This document shows positions 22,701 to 29,063 of a DNA stretch of 32,035 nucleotides, piece after piece. The notes beneath the pieces are model-generated. The model was not told where the DNA came from. It did no database searches and saw only the letters and a list, made by a program, of their open reading frames with translations. The position numbers and the translations under genes are program-made. The DNA comes from Bacteroidales bacterium (GTDB taxonomy: Bacteria > Bacteroidota > Bacteroidia > Bacteroidales > F082), in assembly GCA_017508895.1 (NCBI GenBank), contig JAFWRA010000288.1, positions 1 through 32,035 on the forward strand. The letters run 5' to 3'. The stretch's first letter is position 1. Every line of letters begins with the position of its first letter.

Positions 22701-24428
22701 ATGAAAACCTATCTGCATATCGTCGTGTTATTATCGTTGATGGTGGTTGGCTGTGCCCGAACCGTTGATGATAGGGTTGAAGAGGTGGTGGCCACACCGT
22801 CTCTCCTGAAATTATCCGCCATCGATAGTTTGATGTGGCGGCAGCCGGATAGTGCGCTGGCGGTGATGATGGAGTTTACGGCAAGTCCCAAGGCGGATAG
22901 CTTGGATGTGTTTGAAGGACATTATTGTCAGGTGCTGATTGCGGAGCTGCTGTTTAAGAATGACTATGGGCAAAGCAACCGCGAAGAGGTGCTGAAGGCG
23001 GTTCATTTTTTTGATTCGATAGTGGGGATGGATGGAGCGGACACACGCGGTGTGTCCGCACAAAAGGATGCGTTTTTGGCGGCGCGGGCACATTATATTA
23101 ATGGTGCAGGCTATTATGAGCGTGATAGCGTTGTGGCGGCATGCAGCGAATATCTGAAGGCATTGGAGATTATGGAAACGCATTTCCCGGATGTAGAGAT
23201 GCGCCATGGTGCGTCTCTACAACCTAACCACATCCCGCGTTTCCTGTGCCTCATCTACAGCCGCCTTGGGGAATTGTTTTCTGCACAATTCATGCAAGAA
23301 CCTGCCATCGCTTGTTTCAAGAAAGCCATTGCCTTCAACAGCATGGATCCGTCTACACCTGACAATCATTCCATTTTGGTGAGTTATCTTGGAAAACAAT
23401 TCGACAAACTGAAACAGTACGACAGCGCCACATATTGTTATAGTGAGGCTATGCGATTTTTACCTGATACAAACTATCCTATATATAATGATTTGGTTTC
23501 ACAAATGGCTCTGCTCAATTATGAAATGGGCAAAGGCATCGAACCTTCAATAAGCGACCTAAAGCGTATGGCGTCGCAAGCCACTAGTGATCAAGAAAAG
23601 CTGTTGCGTTTTATTACTATTGGTGCCATTTATACTGCTGAAAAACAATATGACTCTGCGTTGGTATATCTTATGCCTGTGTTTGAAAACATGAAGGATG
23701 CGCATAGACGAAAAGTTGTAGCTACGTATATGCGTGAGATTTACCAAAGCCTGGGTGACTCGGTGAAGGCCGCTCAATGTGCAGTGTATCTGGCCGAAAA
23801 CACGGTTTCGGAAGGAGAAAGCAATGCACAAGTCTCGCAGCTTAACGAGTTGTTTCAAAACCATCTGAAATGGGAACAGGAGAAAGCCGAAGCCGAAAGA
23901 CTGCAGGCAGAACAAGAGGCGACACGACTGCGCAGGATGCGGAGCATGGTGGTGATAGCGGCAGTGCTGTTGGTTTTTGGCCTTGGGTTGTGGTGGTGGC
24001 TTGCCAAGCGGAGAAAGGAACACGAGGCTGAGACGCAGACTTTGAACGAGGAGAAACAACAACTACAGGCGCAGGTGGATGATGCGCTGCAACAATTGCA
24101 GACGCAAGCGGACGATGCCTTGCAACAGGCTCGGGCGATGTTGCCGCAGCGGGCAAGCGACCTATACCATTCCATTGTACCGAACCGCTTGGAACGCATC
24201 ATGGATGAGTTTGAGGCGGCTTATCCGAAAGTGATGGAACGGCTGTCCGTCGCGCACCCTGAGCTGAATGAAAGGGAGCGACAAATCGCCGTGCTCAATT
24301 TTTTGCGTTTCCGTGCAAAGGAGGAGGCTGAACTGACGGGCTTTGCCGAAAACACCATCCTGAAATACCGTTCCAACCTCAACAAAAAGGCTGGATCCGA
24401 CCCGATTTCAGCCCTAATCGAGGAATAA
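22701..24428 (+). CDS. Membrane-spanning TPR regulator with C-terminal LuxR-like HTH
   Basis: This 575-residue protein has a lipoprotein-type signal (lipobox VVGC, Cys18). Residues 30-390 are helical repeats like tetratricopeptides (AHYINGAGYYERDSVVAACSEYLKALEIM, YSRLGELFSAQFMQEPAIACFKKAIAF, QYDSATYCYSEAMRFL, QYDSALVYLMPVFENM). A single transmembrane helix follows at about 415-434 (VVIAAVLLVFGLGLWWWLA), then a coiled coil with a short tandem repeat (QVDDALQQLQ, QADDALQQAR). Last is a LuxR-like HTH (HPELNERERQIAVLNFLRF, then AENTILKYRSNL). Family members are thought to bind something in the periplasm and regulate DNA across the membrane. Two palindromic repeats are read in frame near residues 113-120 and 165-174. 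Three T9SS genes lie directly downstream and are the likely targets by position. Confidence 0.87.
   Translation: MKTYLHIVVLLSLMVVGCARTVDDRVEEVVATPSLLKLSAIDSLMWRQPDSALAVMMEFTASPKADSLDVFEGHYCQVLIAELLFKNDYGQSNREEVLKAVHFFDSIVGMDGADTRGVSAQKDAFLAARAHYINGAGYYERDSVVAACSEYLKALEIMETHFPDVEMRHGASLQPNHIPRFLCLIYSRLGELFSAQFMQEPAIACFKKAIAFNSMDPSTPDNHSILVSYLGKQFDKLKQYDSATYCYSEAMRFLPDTNYPIYNDLVSQMALLNYEMGKGIEPSISDLKRMASQATSDQEKLLRFITIGAIYTAEKQYDSALVYLMPVFENMKDAHRRKVVATYMREIYQSLGDSVKAAQCAVYLAENTVSEGESNAQVSQLNELFQNHLKWEQEKAEAERLQAEQEATRLRRMRSMVVIAAVLLVFGLGLWWWLAKRRKEHEAETQTLNEEKQQLQAQVDDALQQLQTQADDALQQARAMLPQRASDLYHSIVPNRLERIMDEFEAAYPKVMERLSVAHPELNERERQIAVLNFLRFRAKEEAELTGFAENTILKYRSNLNKKAGSDPISALIEE
23037..23059. 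repeat. 10-bp perfect palindrome inside the TPR regulator
   Basis: GCGGACACAC and its exact complement GTGTGTCCGC flank a GCG loop. The surrounding codons read GADTRGVSAQKD, which is Gly/Ser-rich and unlike the helical repeats on both sides. The open reading frame continues through it. Confidence 0.8.
23193..23220. repeat. 13-bp inverted repeat inside the TPR regulator
   Basis: GTAGAGATGCGCC and GGTGCGTCTCTAC form 13-bp arms around AT. The only two non-Watson-Crick positions are G-T pairs that still pair in RNA. It resembles a Bacteroidota repeat of the GTAGAGACGCACC form. It is read in frame as VEMRHGASLQ. Confidence 0.8.
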
Positions 24429-24526
24429 AAACCTGTATTTCGGTCTTGTAACTTTCTGATTCTCAATACCGCCTTAAAACAAAAATCTGTATTGGTCCTT
24501 TGGATTGTTTTTTACTCGGTTTTTTG

Positions 24527-24551
24527 TTATAGTTTTGCGACAAAACTATAA
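24527..24551. promoter_or_regulatory. Perfect inverted repeat over the promoter, candidate operator
   Basis: TTATAGTTTTG (24527-24537) and its exact complement CAAAACTATAA (24541-24551) are separated by CGA. The left arm contains the whole -7 element and the right arm covers the expected transcription start, ending one base before ATG 24553. A factor bound here would block or guide polymerase. The binding factor is unknown; the neighbouring TPR regulator is a candidate. Confidence 0.6.
24530..24537 (+). promoter_or_regulatory. -7 element of the first T9SS array gene
   Basis: TAGTTTTG matches TAnnTTTG and ends 15 bases before ATG 24553. It is embedded in the inverted repeat. Confidence 0.6.
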
Positions 24552-24552
24552 T

Positions 24553-26211
24553 ATGATGAAAACGACAAGACTTTACACCCTGCTTGCGCTCCTGCTGGTG
24601 TTTGGGGCCAAGGCTTCCGCACAAGAACCAGAATGGTCATGGAGAACCAGCCTTGCTGAAGCAGACACCGCTTTTTTCAGGGCTGACGAGCCTTACGAAC
24701 TGTCGGACGGTACGGTTTTGTTGTCGGGCAGAACCGTCTACAAGGATGATTGCGGTCTCTATAAGTACTACTTTCCCCATCCTGCACTACAGTCACTGTC
24801 TTCCGAGGGAACGGAGCTTTACCATAGGCAATATGCCAAGGAAGGCTATTTCGGGACTATGCCGCATGTGCTTGAAAGCGGTTCGGGTGAGGTGTTCCTT
24901 TTCATTACCTACAGCCCCGACCATGACACTTGCTCCTCAAATTATTTCAAGAACTTTGAGCCAGTTACCGACCACTGCATCCTCGGCCTGTACAAACTCA
25001 ATGACGACCTTTCGATAGCCGAAAGCCACGAGCTGGAAATACCCATCGACACTTTTGAATGGAGAAACGAACAGAACCAACTTATGTATTACAGATGTGG
25101 GCAGATTTTCCCGATTAGTGCCTTTGTTGATGATGACGGAAGTATTGTGGGCGCATATACCAAAAATGTCAGTTGGGACTATGACAATCCTCGCGGCTAC
25201 GACTCCACGGTGTTTTTCAGGATGGACTTACAAGGCAGCTTGGTGAGAAGGGCAAGTTATTGTGGCAATTTCCGTTCGGGGGCTTTTCCTGATGATCGGT
25301 TCTGCCGTCACCACATCGTAAAGGCAGACAGCCTTTACCTGTATTACGGTTTTGAGTATGATGTCATCAGCGAGAACCGAAGCAATCTCATCTATCTTGA
25401 CCATGACTTCAATATAGTGCGCACTCGCTATTTCCGACATTCAAATGCCGTCCATCCTACATGGAATGATGAGTTCCAATACATGAATATCATTCGCAGC
25501 CAGCGCGGAACAACTTATCTGACAAGTTCATTTATTAACAACGACTATCATTATAGCAGTGTATTATATGAATACAATGACGACATTAATGGTAATGGAG
25601 GAACTGCCCCAATTGTCAGATATGCTGAACGGAAGACGGAACAATTTGATTTTCCCACCTATTACACATGTGTTGACCTATCAAGAGACGGCAGCCTTTA
25701 CATGGCCTACACATTGCATCAAAACGTGTCTGTCAACGGGGACTCATGGATTGTGATAGAGCGTCTGACACCAGAATTTGACACCATTTCAACGTTGTTT
25801 TTCGGGGAACTTGGGGACAGAAAGAGTTTTTCGGCATTCGGCATCAAAGCCACGGAAGATGGTGGGGTGATATTGGTTTCGCGGATAAACAACCTGAATA
25901 ATAACCAGAGATGGAATGATGTAAGAAAGTATCCCGCCGAAGCTTTTGTGGGCATTGAGGAAGCCCACGACAGTGGCCTGAAAGTGGCCATCGCCTATCC
26001 CAATCCTGGGAAGGATGTGCTGAATATCAGGACGGGATTGAAAAATGCGCGAGTGGAGGTGTATGATTTGAATGGGAGGCTTGTGCATAGGCAGGATATT
26101 ACTGAGAATGTCACGGCCATCAATACGACGGATTGGAGTGAGGGGACTTATGTTTGGAAGGTGATGTTGAATGGCTCTGAGGCTGAGAGTGGGAAATGGA
26201 TTAAGGAGTGA
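24553..26211 (+). CDS. T9SS-sorted surface protein, array member 1
   Basis: This 552-residue protein begins with the signal peptide shared by the array (TTRLYTLLALLLVFGAKASAQ). The middle consists of repeated beta-strand modules like a propeller (LLSGRTVYKDDCGLYKYYF, GSIVGAYTKNVSWDYD, GSLYMAYTLHQNVS, GGVILVSRINNL). The C-terminal 75 residues are a T9SS type A domain (AYPNPGKDVLNIRTGLKN, VEVYDLNGRLVHRQ, NTTDWSEGTYVWKVMLNG). No enzyme motif was recognised. Either of two adjacent ATGs (24553, 24556) could be used. Its sorting domain is nearly identical at DNA level to that of member 3, but its leader differs from members 2 and 3. Confidence 0.85.
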   Translation: MMKTTRLYTLLALLLVFGAKASAQEPEWSWRTSLAEADTAFFRADEPYELSDGTVLLSGRTVYKDDCGLYKYYFPHPALQSLSSEGTELYHRQYAKEGYFGTMPHVLESGSGEVFLFITYSPDHDTCSSNYFKNFEPVTDHCILGLYKLNDDLSIAESHELEIPIDTFEWRNEQNQLMYYRCGQIFPISAFVDDDGSIVGAYTKNVSWDYDNPRGYDSTVFFRMDLQGSLVRRASYCGNFRSGAFPDDRFCRHHIVKADSLYLYYGFEYDVISENRSNLIYLDHDFNIVRTRYFRHSNAVHPTWNDEFQYMNIIRSQRGTTYLTSSFINNDYHYSSVLYEYNDDINGNGGTAPIVRYAERKTEQFDFPTYYTCVDLSRDGSLYMAYTLHQNVSVNGDSWIVIERLTPEFDTISTLFFGELGDRKSFSAFGIKATEDGGVILVSRINNLNNNQRWNDVRKYPAEAFVGIEEAHDSGLKVAIAYPNPGKDVLNIRTGLKNARVEVYDLNGRLVHRQDITENVTAINTTDWSEGTYVWKVMLNGSEAESGKWIKE

Positions 26212-26238
26212 CTTTTTTTCGTGCTAACGTTATGCGTA

Positions 26239-26279
26239 CTATCGTGCTAACGAAGTGAGACTAATAGGACAAATAAGAC
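26239..26279 (+). repeat. 41-bp array leader repeat, copy 1
   Basis: This 41-base leader, ending GGACAAATAAGAC, lies 10 bases before the start of member 2. It matches the copy at 27176-27216 at 40 of 41 bases. Just upstream, CGTGCTAACG occurs at 26220 and again at 26243. Confidence 0.85.
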
Positions 26280-26289
26280 TAATATAAAT

Positions 26290-27150
26290 ATGAAAGCAAC
26301 AAGAATTTACACCCTGCTTGCGCTCCTGCTGATGGCGGGAGGGGTGACGATGCAAGCGCAAGAGTATGAATCCTATTTTGGCGCAGATTCCACACGATTG
26401 AATGTGCTCCAATATTGTATAGACTGGGTCACCACCGGCTATATGGAAATCAATACTGCCGACACGGTCAACATCAACGGACACGATTATCTTCATGCTA
26501 CCCCCAGAGGAATCTTTTTTGAAAATGCAGAGTTATATTTCCGTGAAGAAACCGCGACGGGAAGGCTATATCGCTATTTCCCCATGATTGACGAGGAAGA
26601 AGTGTTGCTTTGCGACATGTCGCTGACAGTCGGTGACACTTTCTATCAAATTAGTAATTGGGGGATGGCGCATCCGTCTGTCGTGGAAAGCGTGTCTTTC
26701 GAAAACGGTAGGAAAGTGATACGTTTCGCTCTCCCTGTTTATCCGTGGCATGATGCTTTGACTTTCCGTGAGGGCATTTTCCCGAACAATTTCCCTATAG
26801 GATATTTGGATTACTATGATTTCGAGAATAATTTGCTATGCGAATACAAAGACGGTGAGCAGGTCTTTGAGAACCCTGAATACAACACCTGCTATATTGA
26901 TGAGACATCGGTTCAAGAACAAGGTCAGCAGCAAGTTTCTCTATGTCCCAATCCTGCCAAAGGGAAAGTTATAATTGAAGGCATTCAGCCAGCCGAAGTG
27001 GAGGTGTACAATGCCTTTGGGCAGGTGGTGAAGAAGGTGCGGGGGACGAATGAAATCAATGTGGCAGACTTGCAGCAAGGGGTTTACCTACTTCGCATTA
27101 CAGATGAGGAGGGGAGAAACTTTATTGCGAAAGTGGCTGTGAGAAGATAG
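26290..27150 (+). CDS. T9SS-sorted surface protein, array member 2
   Basis: This 286-residue protein carries the array signal peptide (ARIYTLLALLLMAGGVTMQAQ is its form with small changes). The middle part, residues 30-200, has repeated short strands (VNINGHDYLHATPRGIFFENAELYFREE, EEVLLCDMSLTVGDTFYQI, FENNLLCEYKDGEQVF) like small Bacteroidota surface proteins of unknown role. The sorting domain (LCPNPAKGKVIIEGI, VYNAFGQVVKKV, LQQGVYLLRI) belongs to a different subtype from members 1 and 3. The 41-bp leader directly precedes it, and the same leader follows it before member 3. Confidence 0.83.
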   Translation: MKATRIYTLLALLLMAGGVTMQAQEYESYFGADSTRLNVLQYCIDWVTTGYMEINTADTVNINGHDYLHATPRGIFFENAELYFREETATGRLYRYFPMIDEEEVLLCDMSLTVGDTFYQISNWGMAHPSVVESVSFENGRKVIRFALPVYPWHDALTFREGIFPNNFPIGYLDYYDFENNLLCEYKDGEQVFENPEYNTCYIDETSVQEQGQQQVSLCPNPAKGKVIIEGIQPAEVEVYNAFGQVVKKVRGTNEINVADLQQGVYLLRITDEEGRNFIAKVAVRR

Positions 27151-27175
27151 GATTTTCGTTATTCGTACTTACGTG

Positions 27176-27216
27176 CTATCGTGCTAACGAAGTGAGACTT
27201 ATAGGACAAATAAGAC
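27176..27216 (+). repeat. 41-bp array leader repeat, copy 2
   Basis: This is the second copy of the leader, 40 of 41 bases identical to copy 1. It ends 10 bases before ATG 27227. A 17-base upstream part (27154-27170) recurs once more after member 3 at 28840-28856 (16 of 17). Confidence 0.85.
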
Positions 27217-27226
27217 AGATATGAAT

Positions 27227-28744
27227 ATGAAAACGATAAGACTTTACACCCTGCTTGCCCTGCTGCTGATGGCGGGAGGGGTGACGATGCAAGGGCAAGA
27301 ATATCCTTACAATCTTGAAGAGATTAGGTCAACGGGAGATACTGTCGTATTTGCCATGAACTATATTGATGAAACCACATTACTTTCTTTGGCTTCGAAG
27401 ACAAATGACGACAACAAGCCTGTGGTTTTTGTCCAAAAAATGCGCGATGACGGCGAAGTGCTGGCATCAGTCCAGGTTTGGAACGAGGAGTTTTTGGCTG
27501 ATACTGCAACCTCTTTTATTACAGAAATCTTCCGTTTCCAAGACCGCGAGCCTTTTTTCTACTTCTTGAAAAGACATAAGGGCAGCGACACCTGTACCTT
27601 CCATAAAGCCAACATACATGAGGATTTGAGTCTGACTTTTGAGGACTACAATTGGTTCGGCTCCGATTTCTATGAAATTAACGGGCATCTGATTAATAAG
27701 ACCGTCAACGTCATTGTCAACAAAGACGGAGGGGCTGTTCTTTCCTACATCACCGAGTATGAAGGTATTAAGATTGTGAAGTTTGACGATGAAGGGCATG
27801 TGCTTGCGGAGAACCTTATCGATGCCCATCCCGATTTGCTTTCGGGACATGGCTTGGTTACCGCTCCCGACTCCCTCGGTTGCAGAATCATCAGGCAGCG
27901 GACAGATGGCCCATACGGCTTTAGTTGCTTTACTTTTGACGCTGATTTGAACCTTGTGGATACAATTGTGAATGTTGACCAACTTTCCTATCCGCCTGTG
28001 TCATGTTGTGACAACGCCTATTTCCGCACCAACCGATACAGCGGAAAGACTTACTCCATCAACAAATGGTCGGTGCCAGCCTATAACAACAATCCTGAAA
28101 TCTACCAAGATATCCTAATGTCGGTTTATGACGAAAACATGATCCAAACGCATTATACTTGGGGTATACATACTCCAACAGTATGTCAAGGCGGACTCAT
28201 ATACACAATCGATTTCGGCTCATCTGATGAGGTGTATATGGCTGGAGGCATGGATGGAGCAGTACCCCACAACCTCTATGTCGCCTACATGGATCAAGAC
28301 CTGAACAAATACGGCGAGATTTATTATGTCCATCCGTCAAAGTATCTCATTGCTGAGTGCCTAGTTGCCTGTCCTGATGGCGGGTGCCTGGTGTATTGCG
28401 ACGGGCTGGACGACAACACCCATGCGGCTGAAAACTGCATCATTAAAATCACCGTCTCAGACTTCTTGAATATTGAAGAAGCCCATTCGCATGGATTTGC
28501 TGTTGCCACGGCCTATCCCAATCCGGGAAAGGATGCGCTGAATATCAGGACGGGATTGAAGGATGCTTGGGTGGAGGTGTATGATTTGAATGGAAGGATG
28601 GTTTGGAGGCAGGAGATTGCGGAGAGTATCACAACCATCAATACGACGAATTGGAGTGAGGGGACTTATGTTTGGAAGGTGTATTCGGGCGTTTCGACAG
28701 GCTCAACGACCTTGGCGGAAACGGGGAAGTGGATTAAGGAGTAA
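27227..28744 (+). CDS. T9SS-sorted surface protein, array member 3
   Basis: This 505-residue protein has a signal peptide nearly identical to member 2 at DNA level (RLYTLLALLLMAGGVTMQGQ). The middle is a propeller-like series of strands distantly similar to member 1 (DEVYMAGGMDGAVPHN, LYVAYMDQDLNKYGEIYYV, CPDGGCLVYC). The sorting domain matches member 1 (AYPNPGKDALNIRTGLKD, NTTNWSEGTYVWKV) but has a longer loop before the final GKWIKE. That loop, YSGVSTGSTTLAE, is encoded by a repeat-like insertion at 28691-28711. ATG 27227 is chosen because the leader ends 10 bases upstream; ATG 27221 is also in frame. No enzyme motif was recognised. Confidence 0.84.
   Translation: MKTIRLYTLLALLLMAGGVTMQGQEYPYNLEEIRSTGDTVVFAMNYIDETTLLSLASKTNDDNKPVVFVQKMRDDGEVLASVQVWNEEFLADTATSFITEIFRFQDREPFFYFLKRHKGSDTCTFHKANIHEDLSLTFEDYNWFGSDFYEINGHLINKTVNVIVNKDGGAVLSYITEYEGIKIVKFDDEGHVLAENLIDAHPDLLSGHGLVTAPDSLGCRIIRQRTDGPYGFSCFTFDADLNLVDTIVNVDQLSYPPVSCCDNAYFRTNRYSGKTYSINKWSVPAYNNNPEIYQDILMSVYDENMIQTHYTWGIHTPTVCQGGLIYTIDFGSSDEVYMAGGMDGAVPHNLYVAYMDQDLNKYGEIYYVHPSKYLIAECLVACPDGGCLVYCDGLDDNTHAAENCIIKITVSDFLNIEEAHSHGFAVATAYPNPGKDALNIRTGLKDAWVEVYDLNGRMVWRQEIAESITTINTTNWSEGTYVWKVYSGVSTGSTTLAETGKWIKE
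28691..28711. repeat. Repeat-like insertion in a T9SS sorting domain
   Basis: The stretch starts GTTTCGACAGGCTCAAC, a form I recognise as a frequent intergenic repeat in Bacteroidota. It lies where member 1 has only MLNGSEAE, and the reading frame is kept. Confidence 0.6.
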
Positions 28745-29038
28745 TCCCACGGCCTGCGGCCTGGGTTAGTTTAGAGTTGAGGGTTTAGAGTTTAGAGTTG
28801 TGGGAAGTTTAGAGTAGTTGTTAGTTGGGAGTTGGTCAGTTTCGTTATTCGTGCTTTAACTACGTTGAAATCGACGATGCGACGATAGACAATACTATGC
28901 ATTTGTGCTATTGTGCCAACAAGCCATCGAAAGCTTTGAATTGTCAAAAATATACACGAAATCAAGGTTGTGAGGTACATGTTTTTTACACGAAATCAAG
29001 GGCAAAAACAGAATAGAATTCAATTCAAATTAATTTCG
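28745..29038. other. Intergenic region before dnaG with short repeats
   Basis: This stretch holds no convincing gene. It contains TTTAGAG four times (28770, 28784, 28791, 28808), the partial array repeat at 28840-28856, and a 15-base direct repeat TACACGAAATCAAGG at 28953-28967 and 28987-29001. A GGCC-rich palindromic patch (CGGCCTGCGGCC) follows the stop codon. A 63-codon frame here shows no family features. Confidence 0.7.
28953..29001 (+). repeat. Direct repeat upstream of dnaG
   Basis: TACACGAAATCAAGG occurs at 28953-28967 and 28987-29001, 34 bases apart (about three helical turns). It is 38 bases upstream of the dnaG -7 element and could be a pair of protein-binding sites. Confidence 0.55.
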
Positions 29039-29046
29039 TAGTTTTG
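29039..29046 (+). promoter_or_regulatory. -7 element of dnaG
   Basis: TAGTTTTG matches TAnnTTTG and ends 17 bases before ATG 29064. Confidence 0.6.
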
Positions 29047-29063
29047 CAAAACAAAACACAACG

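Larger units (their letters stand above)
24429..24552 (+). promoter_or_regulatory. Regulatory region of the T9SS array
   Basis: Between the TPR regulator and the first T9SS gene lie the -7 element at 24530-24537 and two imperfect direct copies of a CTGTATT...GGTC motif, near 24432 and 24487. No terminator hairpin with a T-tract was seen, so read-through from the regulator is possible. Confidence 0.5.

Noticed and set aside
28769..28815. TTTAGAG short repeats as a possible CRISPR array
   Set aside because: The units are 7 bases with irregular, very short spacing, unlike CRISPR repeats and spacers.
28825..29016. Small open frame of 63 codons before dnaG
   Set aside because: It runs through direct repeats, has no promoter of its own and shows no recognisable features.
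29041..29052. GTTTTGCAAAAC palindrome at the dnaG promoter as an operator
   Set aside because: It follows from the TTTTG element meeting an A-rich stretch and is short, so chance explains it.
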